Assembly (NCBI GenBank): GCA_037975125.1
Contig: CM075851.1
Span: forward strand, 73,945,487-74,009,486
Origin: Latrodectus hesperus
Taxonomy: Eukaryota > Arthropoda > Arachnida > Araneae > Theridiidae
DNA: 64,000 nt
Direction: 5' to 3'
Shown: positions 1 through 12,900 of the stretch, in pieces
Layout of the letters: each line of letters begins with the position of its first letter
Numbering within the stretch: position 1 is the stretch's first letter
The notes under the pieces: model-generated
Seen by the model: only the letters and a program-made list of their open reading frames with translations
Databases searched by the model: none
Told to the model about the DNA's origin: nothing
Position numbers and translations under genes: made by a program

Positions 1-781
1 CTTTTTAATTGTTTTGTTTTCAGTTTTTGTTTATTTTATCATGATTTATTAATAATGATTTTATAATTTGGTTATAATTAATAGTTTTATTTTGTTAACA
101 ACATACATTTTATGTGTTCCCTATTAATGGTCAGCTAGATTTAAATTATGAATTTACAGTGGTGAGATCAAAATGTTTGACGACTGCTGATTTAAGCTGT
201 ACAATCCTATTATGTGAAAAGACTGATTTTAAATTAAATTTACATATTATAATTTTTTTGGCTAGGGTAAACGAAAAAAATTGACTCTAAGCATTCTATT
301 TTCATGTAGTATTAAGAATTTAATATTAAATATATTGTGTCCAAATTAGAGCTTACTTTAGATATAGAATTTATTTAATATTGTGTATTTCTAATAGTAT
401 TACTTCTCCTTTAAAATTTAATATTATAAAAACTTTTAAAGTAAATTTAGATTATTCTTATTATAAAAATATAGCTTGCTACATTTACTTGATATAAAGT
501 CATTGAAAATTTGGATTGCTCAATATATTTTAAAATATATCAGATATGTAATAACATTTTCATAATAAAATATATAAGCATATATATTTTAGTTTTCTAT
601 TTTTTTCAATTAAATGTAACATTTTCTTTTATCATTTAAAGGTTTAACTATATATTTTTAATCTTCAAAATTATTTGTAATCTATGTCTATAAACATTTT
701 AATTAACATTGATATTTTTTAGTGAGTAATTCATATAATCTATTAATAATGTAAGTAATTTTTGAATAAATATTTTTATAG
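1..781 (+). other. Upstream non-coding sequence, probably the 3' end of a 5'-UTR intron of ABCF2
   Basis: AT-rich sequence with no recognisable coding region. It ends in a pyrimidine-rich stretch and a splice acceptor (tttttatag, last base 781) 18 bases before the ABCF2 start codon. The simplest reading is that this is intron and that the promoter and first non-coding exon lie outside the window. I saw no promoter motif that I could support. Confidence 0.5.
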
Positions 782-799
782 CTCTTACTCAACATTAAA
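782..799 (+). other. ABCF2: ABCF2 5' UTR, last 18 bases
   Basis: Eighteen bases between the inferred acceptor at 780-781 and the start codon at 800. The ATG is preceded by acattaaa, an A-rich context typical of arthropod starts. An upstream ATG at 762 lies within the inferred intron, in another frame, and is not used here. Confidence 0.55.
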
Positions 800-968
800 A
801 TGCCATCTGATGCCAAAAAACGTAGAGAAGCAAAAAAGAAAGAAGCTGCAAAATCGAGAACTCAGAAAAAACCTATACAGAAAGATGAACAAACCAATGG
901 AAATAGTTCTAATGGTTCTTCTGAAAATAATGAAAAAATCTTGAATAATGGTGTTCAGGTGTCTGCAG
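800..968 (+). CDS. ABCF2: ABCF2 coding exon 1 (residues 1-56, ends phase 1)
   Basis: It starts [18 protein letters not shown], the typical basic opening of ABCF2, and encodes a Lys/Asn/Ser-rich, probably disordered tail. Two GT donors are possible, at 959 and 969. Only the second keeps frame: GCA-G joins AT-GAA in exon 2, whereas the first would reach a TGA within eight codons. Confidence 0.93.
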
Positions 969-3900
969 GTATTTATTACATTAGAATTTTTCATTTATTA
1001 TGAGAAATAATTTGTTTTTTAGTTCTATAGTGACATGATTGAAAAATTAATTTTATATAATTTATACTATAATTTCAATTTTTAAAATTAAGGCTGATTT
1101 TTTTTCTCCAGATGAAGAAGAACTTGTGAGTAAGCTAGAACTTGATATGAAATTGAATGCAGAAGCAAGGGCATGCACTGGTGTTTTAGCTATACATCCT
1201 CGTTCAAGAGATATAAAAATAGAAAATTTTTCCATTAATTTTCATGGTGTAGAAATTTTAGCAGATACTAAACTAGAGCTTAATTGTGGGAGAAGATATG
1301 GTTTAATTGGACTTAATGGCTGTGGTATGGAAAATTTTCTATTCTTATTAAAATAAACATAAATTAACTGAAAACTTTTATGAATCTATTATTATTAAAA
1401 GCTAAATTTGAAATATGTTTTATGTATTTTCTCTGAAACTGTTCTTAGTTTTAATGATCAATGGGAAATTGTACGAAAGAAAGTAAATATAAATGTTTCT
1501 TTTCCATCCACAAGACAGATTTTGATTTCTAAATTTTTTAATTAAAAATTTTGGTTTTATAAATGAGTAATTAAAATTTCAGAGTTCTAATTTTTGTGAA
1601 ACAAAATTTTGGAAATCTGATACTTTTAATAGCAATTGTAAAATAATTCAGGTATTTGCTTCATATCAATGTTTGATTACATTGAATTGGACATCTATAA
1701 AGTGCTAAGCTATCGGTTAAGTAATTACTTGCCTGACCTTCTGTTCAACAACTCACAAGATCAGTTTCCAACTTAATAATAACTGTAATATTTCAGAATT
1801 TACATTAAACAATAAGTTTTGATAATACATGAATTTCTGTGCAAAAAGTGATTATAAAATGGCAAATAATACAAATCCATGAGATTCATCATCCTCAGTT
1901 CAGCTGTAGTGAGCTATAATGATTAAATCGATATTGTTATTCTTTGAAATTCTTAGACTTACTCTTATTAATTTAATTACCTTCTATCAAAAATATCTTT
2001 CAATTGAAGTTATACACAGCATTTTCTCCCCTTTCCATTGCTATAGATTTCTATAAACACAAAGTTAAAAAATAATTGATAATTTTTTTGGCATTACTGC
2101 AAAAAGTGTTGTTAATAACTAAAATAGGAAAGTTATAATTGGTTATTCATATAATGAGAGATGTCAAAGATTAGTGTTGAGTTTTTTGCTATGTTGGAGA
2201 AAAATATGTGGCTATGTAAAAAGATAAAAATCATTGGAAAAGTAGGATTTTTAAATTTTGAAATATTAATATTTTTAATGGAGAGGAAAAATTTCATTTT
2301 TGAACGAAAAATGGAACATTAAATACACTAGAGAAAAATTACTTAGTATAGGTAACCCTTCTATAACACGGTAGTTAGGTTCCTAGAAAATGCCGTGTTG
2401 TGTGAAATCGTGTTGTATGAGACCCAGAACTAGTACAGAAAGGGGGGTTACGTTCCAAAAACTTATTAAAAACAAAAAATTTTTTTTAATTTGACATAAA
2501 CAACTTAATTTTTATTAAATAATAAATGTATATCCAACAAAAAGTAATAAAAAAAAATTTTAATCTAACACAACCCTAATTTAATGAATTTATTCGTCGT
2601 CACTGCTCAGTACAATCAACCGAGAACGTTTTTTGGGTGGAACGATATCGCCTTCACTTTCAGAACTTTTTTCTCTATTTAAAGTTTTTGTATGTTTTCC
2701 TCTCTTAAAAAAATCTGTAATACAACTTTGATGACTAGTTCTTACTAGGTCATTGTAAATTTCGCGGTATGGAGTTAAACAGTTTTGCAGCTCCCTTTTG
2801 AATTTTCGACTTCTTTCCGTGGAAGGGTCTGTTTTCAAGAAAAATGACTAGAGATTTTCCGCTAAGCATAGGCCTTCTTGTAATTCTTTTAATGTTAAAT
2901 TCTTAACTACACAATCTTCATCGGAGCTAGCGTCTTCAAAATCTAATTGATTTGCATCCAGGGATGTCATTTCCATCAAATCCGCTTCGTCAACTTCTTC
3001 CACTAATAATTCTTGAATGTCTTCTGTAGCCATATCCACAAAACCTTTGCCTCCGATTGATTTAGCGACTTTTAATATGGCACCAATTTCGTTTTCTGAT
3101 GTTTCACGCATGTTTTCTGTTTCAACTGAAGAGGGCCATATCTTCTTCCAACACGCATTTAAGGTTGATGTTTTTATTTCTTTCAGCGACAAAGATATGA
3201 TTTCAATACAGTGCTTGATTGAAAATTTCTTCCAAGCTTCCATTACGCTAATTGATTCCGAATCGGTTGCGTCTAAAATCCACTGTAAGGATCTTTTTAT
3301 ATAATACGCGTTTTAAAGGTATAAATAATACCTTGATCCAATGGTTGGAGCAACTAAGTAGTGTTAGGTGGTAGGAACACCATTCTGACGTTGGGATGAG
3401 TCAAATCTTGTGGGTGGCATGGAGTGTTGTCTAAAAGTAATATCACCTTAAAGCTCAAATTTTTCTGCCTTAAATAAAAAAACGCGGAGAGTCGCCGCTA
3501 ACCTAGAAAAGAAGTAAGGAGTAAACATGTTTCCGCCGACCGATAACAAGCTCTAACATTGGAACAAAACCGTGTTATAGGATGACATGTTGTAGGAATT
3601 TTCCCACTATTTACGAATTGTGTTATAGCGAAACCGTGTTATAGGAGGGTTACCTGTATATTGATATTAGCTTGAAAAGTTGTCGCAAACTAATTACTGA
3701 GATTGAAGTGATAAACGTAAATTATTTTTCTATTAGCTTTTTTCTTTAAAAAAATTAATATGAGTAGGTATTTAAAAGAAGTAGCCTTGTTTAAAGAAAT
3801 AAATTCCAAAAAGTAATTAAAATTTCAGACATTACTATAAAATATAATGCTTTTTTTAAAAAAAAATTTTTTTATTTTGACTTGTAGTTTTGGCAAAAAT

Positions 3901-6900
3901 TTATGTTATATCTTATTAAGAAATATTTTTAAATTAGCCACCTTCTCACTATGTGTGATGAATAAAATTTTATTTGCGCCTCCTATATCATATGTATTGA
4001 TCTTATATGAACTAAATTTCATTTGTTAAGTTTACATTTTTTGGGTCTGATAAATACTGTAAAAAAATAACAATTTCTCATTCTTATAAACTGTATTAAA
4101 TATAATTATTTTAACTGGCAAACTATAAAAGGTATTTATGAGTTTCAACAATTTTTTTAATTTAAAATATAAATTGCAAATCTAAAATAATGAATTTTTA
4201 AAAATTCAATAATATAATTTTTGGACTTGAAAATTCATAGTAAAATTCGATATAAAATTAATAATTATGTAAAACTTATTACTTCACTATAATTGTTTCT
4301 ATGATAATCAAAATTTGCTTGAAATTAATATGATGAGGATTTATGTGACATTGCTTTTGTATTTTATTCATTAGGAGAGCAATACAAAAACTAACATAAT
4401 AGAAACCACGACTTTAATTTCATTTTGAGTAAATTTCCCTCTTGACTTGCTTAAATATTAATATTCAAATGTTAAAATTAGTGTGTATTTTTTCTATAAT
4501 TAAAGATTTTCCATTGGTTTTTTGGTCTACTAACTTGCACCTGAAAATAAAATGTTCAAAATTTTACTTTAATTTATAAGTCATTTAAATTTGTAATAAT
4601 AATTTTGGAATATTTTCCATCTGAATTAGCTATTCATTTGGCAAGTTTAATTATATATTATTTAGATTATTAGCTAAATAATTTTTTGTTTCTTTTCTGT
4701 TTATGGTAACATTGTGATGTAAAATATGCATGTATAAAAATTGAAGTAAAACTGTTTTTAAATTGTAAAAGTATTGCATTTTTTAAAATTTTATCAGCAT
4801 TAAAAAGTTTTTTTATTTTTTTAAATGGAGAAATTATTTAAAAAAAATTCTAAACATATTAAAATTTGTTATAAGTAAAATATTGAACTGCAAATAACTC
4901 TGGCATTTCAGAATGATATAGAAAAGTAATGTATCAGATTATAGAATGTGTGTATATATTTCAGGTAAATCAACTTTACTTGCTGCTCTTGGCAGACGTG
5001 AAGTGCCCATCCAAGATCACATTGATATTTATCATTTGACTCGTGAAATGGAAGCTAGTGAAAAATCTGCTCTCCAAGCTGTGATGGATGTAGATGTAGA
5101 AAGAACAAGATTAGAAAAATTATCTGAAGAATTAGCTCAGTATGATGATGAAGGTGTGTTGATTTAAATTTGAGATAAAAATTTGTAGCTTATTTTTCTC
5201 TACAAAGATAGTTATTTTTGGTGTATTTATTACTTTAAAAGGTAAGTGATAGCATCTTGTATGATAGGCACATATTAAATTTGCCATTGTAGTCCTAAAA
5301 ATGGGTAGATTCTTATAATTAAAATATATATTAAAAAGAGTCAAAAGAAAAAATTGTAATCTTGGCCTAAGCAATGCATTAATCTTAAGATTTAAAAGAG
5401 AGTGTTTACAAATATTGTGCAATTCTTTTTGAGAAATTTTTTGAAATTTAAATCATCCTTGCAGATTTAAACTAACCAGAATATAGATGTTTGTCTTTTT
5501 CATTTTACTTTTTCTTCTGTTCTATTGTCACTGTGTTAATGTCTTGAATCAATGGATGCTCTGATGTTTATATAAGAAATTGTTTTATTTACTAAAGAAA
5601 CTTCAACAATATTCTCAGGCATGTAATGACGAACTTTGCCTTATTTGCTATTGCTCGAAGAATGTGATTAAAAGGCAAGCAGCAAGTTCGACGACAAGTC
5701 ATATTTCAATTCCCTATCACTGTGCATTGTCGTAATTAATTGTGTGGTGAAGAGGAAATGTTACTTGACATCGTGGATATTTTAAACCAACAAGACTCGT
5801 AATAAAGTGGCAGTGGAATTAAAGAAAGAATAGAAAATTCCAGGCTTGATCTGCCATCCTCAAAGTCACAATTTCACTTGGAAAATATTATGCCATGACC
5901 TGTTGTACATACTCATGTCCCCTTATGATAACCACAACAGATCTTTGGCTGGAGTTTGGTGTAGAAACTGATTTTTCTGTTAAAAGAAAGACTTCTTTCC
6001 CAAACAGGCCACTACAGTCTATATATTTGTTTTTGTAATATCATAACATTGTTCTTAAACTATTAAATTTTATTTTTTCCAATTTTTTTTCAAATATTGG
6101 TTGTAAAATTATTATACTATATGTTATCATATTATCCTGTATATTATCCGCACCAGCATATTATCTGTACGACCTTTTTTTTTTAGTAAAAGAAAGTGCT
6201 GCATAATCCTCAGCTATTTTTTCACTGCATATTTGAATAAAGCTAATGTGCCAAAAAAAACCCTAACTCAGTAAGATTAAAATATAATAAATTGTGTGAA
6301 AAAAAATATGAAAAAGATATGTTTGGATCCATCTTAACGCAAAGTGCGATAAGCTGCGGCAAAAACGCCAAATCAAGATCAATAGCCGTGAAGATTCTAG
6401 TAAAACTTATTGATTTTTAGTTTTTAATGACTTTTCAAACAAGGCTAGACATATTTTTAAAATATTTGTTTTGTTAATAATTAAACGAAAAAAATGAATT
6501 GTTTTCAAACTGCATGTTTGCTACATTTTTTCTTTAGTACCACACTTGCTTTGTTTTACACCTTAAATTAACACATTTGTCAACATTTATTTGCCTTCCC
6601 TATAGCTATTAGTATAAAATTTACTGGTGAACTTAATGTTTGCACTTCCATAAAATGATATACAAATTTGAATATTTCCAGAGTGAAAGTTCTCAGGTTA
6701 AAACAGATAACAAAATGACATTAGCCAGTTGGAACTTATATGTTCCAAGGAACCAAATTCATTCTTACACTTAATTGGATAATGCTGATTATAGTTAAAA
6801 TAAGTCACCCAAGTCAAGGCCCCACCTGTTACTTATTTTATGAAATGTGAACTGCATTTCTTTCAAAACCTTATTGATGGAGAATATTTTTTTATTAGAT

Positions 6901-9900
6901 TATCTGTGGTGGCATATAATACTCACAGGAAATTTGAAACATTTTTAACATATCCGTGGATTATATACAGGAAAATACGGTACTTCAAATATTATATAAA
7001 CATGTGTATTTCTTAACTTCTGATTTTATTCTAATAAACTAATCAGTTAAGAAATTATTTATGCATTGTAACTTTTATTATTTAATCTGGTCATTTCATA
7101 ACACCATGTGTGTACAGTTCACACCTTCAATTTGGAATATTTATAATGGTTCAAAACTTCTAACCCTATTGGTGTGGAACCTTTTTGTGCCATCAACATG
7201 AAGACCATAAAGGGTACCTTACTTAAGTGGGAAAAGCAGAAGATGAATAAATCTTGGTTTAACACATCTGGTCAAAAGCACTCCAAAAGTATGGTCGCCA
7301 GATCATCGGTGAATGTTTCCTCTGAAATTCTTAGTTGTACTTGGGCGATGATACGTACCATTGTAGGCTTCATCAGTGGATACTATTAATTCAGGAAACA
7401 TATTCATACTATGGGACTTGTTCGAGACCCTAATTGTAGGAAATGTCTTAAGGAAGGTGAGTCAGCACATCACATTTTTGAATGTGATGCTTTAACCTCC
7501 ATTCGTACAATACTTTAGGAATTTTCAATACTAAAGAGTTACATCTTAGGTCCATAAAGGTTTTGTCTGACTTCTTAAATAAAGTGGGTGACCGAATTTA
7601 TTGGAACTAAGAGCTCATGGGCTTGAGGCTATGGCACAAAATGCTATCGATCAGAGGTGCCCAGTACCGTGCAAGCCCATTAAGAAGAAGAGAATGGTTC
7701 AAAATATTTTTAATTACAGGTCCTTGTCTAATTAACCGTTGGTTAAAAAAATGAACTATTGAGCAGCAAAAAAAGGCAAACCAATACACTATAAAAATAT
7801 AATTTTTCAATATTATTATTAAGTTCTAATTTTTTAATGTTAATTGGAAATTGTTTTATAATAACTAAAAGCCTTGCCAATACAACTATAAAAATTTTTT
7901 CCCAATTTCTATTAAAAACTTTTTTTTAAAAAAAATTGTATACTGATAAGACAACAAATAGTTTATTTTACATTATTTGTTGAGCTTTTTTATTTGATAT
8001 TTTAAGGGACTGCTAGATAAACTAACTAAAATTTCGTTAGAGTTTGAGCATATATGTTTAGTTATTTAAAATTAAAAAAATTTTTTTCTAGAATCCCAAG
8101 AACAATTAATGGATGTTTATGAAAGATTAGATGAGATTGGAGCTGAAAAGGCTCAGGCTAAGGCTGCTTATATATTGCATGGTTTAGGTTTTTCAAAATC
8201 AATGCAACAGAAAATGTGTAAAGATTTTTCTGGTAAGTAATATTTTGGTTTCTTCTCTGTCAAATATTGCATATTTGGTTTTGTTTAAAAAATCTGTTGA
8301 TAACTAAGGAAACATTGTCTTAATTCAAATTTTTCAATAAAATTCTGCTTTTTCTAAAAAGTTTCCAGTGGATGTATTGTATGTTTAAGATCAGAATTTG
8401 ATATTAAACACAAATTGTACACATAACTTTTTTCTAATCGTATTCTCTATTCAAATTAGAAAGTTTTAATAATTGAAAAGCAATTGAGGAAAAAATTTAA
8501 AGTAATATTTGTGTATTTAATTTTATTCCATTCTCATTAATATTTATTTCTGCTTTAAAAATTATACATAAAACTGCTAGAACTTTTCCTCTATTGAGAT
8601 CGATTTCTAGTCAGCTACATACTATTGATTTAAATTGTGAGAAACTATTGCTTTAACTATTTTAAAAGTGTAACAAAATATATTTATAACTTGTAAATTT
8701 AGATGTAATATTTACAGGATTTTGCTTGGGGAGAAATTAAAAATATTTTCTCCCCAAGCAGAATTGATGTTTAAATTGTAATTTAAGAGATTTTTTCTTT
8801 CAGTTTAATAACTGGTGATTATATTCAACCTCTTATGTTTGTATTTTTTTCAAATTATATAGTTATAAATTATTTTATATCCTAAGAAAATGTTTTTAAA
8901 CGTTTGTTCTGTATTTCAATAATATGATCAAAACTAGATTAATTTTAATCAATTCAACTTACAGTATTACATAAAAACTTATTTTATGCTGTTATATATT
9001 TGAATATATTGTTTTGAAAGTCCTAGATTTGAAAATTAATTTTAGTACTGCATTTTAGAGCTGTTTAAATATATTTTTTCTATTGCAACAGTACAATTAA
9101 AAACTCATCCTTAGAAGTTTTCTCTGAAGCTTTAATTTAAAGATTTTATCTTTACTGGAAAATCCATTTTATTCCAGTTTTTTGCTTAGTTAAACTTAGT
9201 GTCATATTTTGAAAAATCAGGACTTGTAAACCATATTGCTTAAAAACTTATTTTAGGACTGCATTCTAGAGTTGTCGAGATTTTTTCTCATTAACTCATA
9301 CCATAACGATTATGCATTGGAAATTTCCTCTGAAGTTTGGAATTCAAACTTTTTACTTTTGTTTTACAAAAATTAATTTCAATCAATTTAATCAATGGTA
9401 ATTTTGTCTCCATTTTATGCTGGCTTATATTTGATTAAACTTAATGTTTTGATAACTTAAGAATTGAAGTGCTTAAAACTTTACTTAAGTACTGCATTCT
9501 ACAGTTGTTGAGATTTATTCTCATTATCTCTTACAACAGTGTTATAAAAAATGTGCATTGGAAACTTCATCTGAAGCTTGAAATTCAAAGATTTTACTTT
9601 GCATTGCAGATAAAATTATTTTGCGAAAGTTTCTCAGTTTTATTCTGGCTTGTATTTAACATGATGTTTTGAAAACTTAAGGCTTGGAATGCTCAAAAAT
9701 TTATTTAAGCACTGCATTCTACAGCTGTTGAGATTTATTCTCATCAACTCGTACAACAGTGCCATAAAAATTATGCACAGGAAATTTTATCTAAAGCTTA
9801 AAATTCAAGCTTTTTACCTTTGCATTACAAATAAATAATACATAGTCTTACCTTAAAATGTTTTTGCACATTTATTTTATTTTTAAAAGTCATTTTTCCA

Positions 9901-12900
9901 ATGTATGAGAATTACATTTGGTCTAGAAATGTGTTTCAATAATTTAATTGTATAATATATGTCTGATATAACATTTTTGATTTGTAATTAAAAAAAAAAA
10001 ATTGCTTTGTCAGCTTTTTATTCTTGTCTATTCTTTTTTTTATATATTTTCTATTTGAGATAAAAATATTTTAAAAATTATTTGACTGCATTTCAATATT
10101 TAATATAATGTTACAGTTTAAATCTATTTAGATTGTACTACTATGTAATATGAAACTATCATGTTTCCTAACTATTAGAATTTTGAGTTGACTTCTTGAA
10201 ATTAGTAATTTCTTTAGACATTTTTTATAAAGAAAAATTATTAATTTCTGCATATTTAATAAATTGACTTTTTTTTTATAAAAAAATGTTTTCCACTGCC
10301 ATACTTGGTGTAAGCAAGATTATAATAATGTAAAGCAAACTTCGATAATAAGCAAAATTTCAATGGAGAACTATAATATGCATATTTGCAAAATGGTCTG
10401 GTTTGGCCTTGTTGTAAAATTGTATGAATTAACAGTACTATTTAATTAGTCTGAGTTTCAATTTCTTGAATGTAATAAATTGGCAAAGTCAAGAAATCTC
10501 TATAAAAATATTGTTCCTATTCCATCTATTTTTAATTTGACTTGATTCTATCAATGATTATTTAAATTAATTTAAATATATCTCAAGTTATATTTAAAGT
10601 TAATATATCTTTTCAACCATCAGATTTGGAAATACTATTTATCTGCATTATTGCCATTTCAATTAATCAAGTTTAATTTTACTGAGAATATTAAATACCA
10701 GGTGTATGTATATCAAATGAGACAATTGCTAACAGTTGTTGCCACACATATATGCAAACATTATGAAACTGTGACACGTTATTTTTTTAAATTTTTTTTG
10801 AACTCACGTTTAGTTCACATTTGAACGAGTTTCAGCGGGCATTGTGTTTTTTTTTTTATTGTGTTGAAAATGTCAAATTTTATTCCTTACGACCATGATT
10901 TGAGAACAGCAATAATTTTTTGTTACCATCTGAAGACAAATGCTGCCGAATTGCATCCAATGCTTATAGAAGGATAGGGTGGCAATGCTCTGAGCTGTGC
11001 ACAGTGCTACAGGTGGTTTGAAAAGTTTCAAAATGGTGAAACGAGCGTGGCAGACCACCAAAAATTTGAAGAATCTGAATTACAAGCATTACTCAATGAA
11101 GATGATGGCTAAACGCAAGACGTTTTGCAGAACAATTCAATGTTGACCAGAGGACTGTTTCCCGTTGTCTCAAAGCAATGGGCAAGATAATAAAGGTTGA
11201 TAAATGGGTTCCACCCAAGCTAACGGACCGTTAGCAGGAAAACCGAAAGTTCGTGTGTGAAATGTTGCTTGCCCATTACAAACACAAGTCATATCTCTAT
11301 TGTATTGCAACTGGCAATAAAATAGATTTATTTTGAGAATCCCAAGTGTAAACAATCATGTTAACCCCAGACAATCATCCAAATCCAGCGCAAGGCCAAA
11401 TCAGTTCAGCCAGAGGACAATGCTGTGTATTTTCTGTGATCAGAAGTCTATTATGAGTTTCTTAAACCCAGTGAAACCATTAATACTGATTGCTACAAGT
11501 AACAATTACTTGATTTGAATTATGCTATACTCGAAAAACGTGAGAAATACAAGAAACTGCAGCACAAAGTGATTTTCCTTAATGACAACACGTCTAGCCA
11601 CTTTGCTAAACCGACCAAGGACATTGTTAAGATGCTCGGCTAGGAGCCCTTAACACATTCTCTGACACTGACCGTGGCTGTCCCGACAAATCAAGATATT
11701 GCTTGAACTGTTGTGAAATATACCATAAGTGATAATATATAGATGCAGTACTGTTCTACACTGACATTTTGTTTGTAATGAGTTTAATTTTTTTTTTCAT
11801 TTTCTATTACGTTTATGTATATTATACAATATTTATTACGTTTTATAATCTTCAGAGTTGAGCATTCGACAGGCAATCATGAGTATTTTTTATAATTTTC
11901 ATTTTGCTGCAACATTTTGAAATAGTAGGAATAATTCAACAATGCGAATATCTGTATTTTGTGTTAGCTATTTGAAAATATTTTTTGAAATTTTTTCAGA
12001 AGTTTGACTTTTCTTTATCCATTTAAACATTTTATTTCTTTTAAACTGTGATTTTATGTAATGTGTCAATAATTTCGCAGAAAAATGATGCGACGCGCTA
12101 GAGCGTCAGTGGCATATAGATAAGTTGAACGTGAGGTGCCATTGACGCTCTAGAGCTTCCAAAATATTTTTACACTAAACACAAAAATAAAAGGTTTTCC
12201 TTTTTTCTGGTTTTACTATTAAAATATAAGGAACGTTTTTATCATTAAAACACTTTTTTAAAATTCGGCTTCTGAGGATGGATATATAAATTTTGGTGAC
12301 AGCGAATGTATTAACACATGCAGCTTATTCACCTGACTTGGCTTCTATTGATTACCACCTATTTCCATCATTGGGACACGCATTGGCTGAACAGTGCTTT
12401 ACTTCTTACGAAGATGTCAAATCTTGGTTTGTGTTTTTAAAAAATCATCTAATTTCATTTGCATACACCTGGTAAAAGTTGAATTATTTTTTTTATAAAT
12501 GCTCAGCTTGAAAAATAAATTAAAAATTGATGCATGATTAGAATTTGGCAATTTAATTTGAAAGCAAAATTTGTATATTAATAATGGAAAATTCAATATG
12601 TTACAACTGTTGTCTATTTTTCAATTATTATCACTTTTAAAAATAAAATCAATGTACGTTTTTAAAACTTAAATTTATATAATAGTATATTATAGGAAAA
12701 GTTAAGAAATTTTGAAACAATTTATAGCTTATAGTGAAACAACTAAAAGATAAATTTAGAAAGTCGGGAGTACATAAATTTGGATTACAAATAAAATTTG
12801 GTATACAGATACTAAGTTCTTGAATCTTATGGAAAATTTTGTAATTCTGTTAGCAAATTTTAAAGATTCTGTTATGAAAAAGCATTGAGAAAATATAGTT

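Larger units (their letters stand above)
1325..4964 (+). other. ABCF2 intron 2
   Basis: A 3.6-kb intron with GT-AG ends. Apart from the Tigger-like element at 2349-3656 it is AT-rich, with only short chance reading frames such as 3847-4029. Nothing else recognised. Confidence 0.8.
5154..8091 (+). other. ABCF2 intron 3
   Basis: A 2.9-kb intron. The region 5600-6030 is less AT-rich and may be decayed transposon sequence, but I recognise no domain. It also holds the inverted-repeat element at 6127-6980, a LINE end at 7150-7701 and a SINE tail at 7702-7776; the rest is featureless. Confidence 0.75.
10870..12440 (+). pseudogene. mariner transposase remnant
   Basis: From the ATG at 10870 the frame reads [17 protein letters not shown], then (after stops and frameshifts) [19 protein letters not shown], which is the mariner N-terminal helix-turn-helix region. 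Further on come [29 protein letters not shown] (normally a catalytic HDNA-H segment) and, past the insertion, [20 protein letters not shown]. The characteristic DYHLF motif identifies the mariner subfamily of Tc1/mariner transposases. Several in-frame stops make it non-functional. Confidence 0.88.
10698..12472 (+). mobile_element. mariner transposon, dead, interrupted by another insertion
   Basis: The terminal inverted repeat ccaggtgtatgtatatcaaa (10698) matches the inverted right end ccaggtgtatgcaaatgaaa (ending 12472), and both are bounded by TA (10696-10697, 12473-12474). Inside is a plus-strand mariner transposase broken by stops. The coding part breaks off at 11658 and resumes at 12311 after about 650 bases of unrelated DNA flanked by a 9-bp direct repeat TTAACACAT. 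The 3' end of the transposase is also deleted: after YEDVKSWF the sequence runs almost straight into the right terminus. Confidence 0.88.

Noticed and set aside
7150..7776. SINE family A sharing its 3' tail with the LINE next to it (LINE-SINE partnership)
   Set aside because: The other copy of this LINE end (56583-56725) stops at the GAA-rich tail and lacks the SINE-like segment, so the adjacency at 7.7 kb is best read as two separate insertions.
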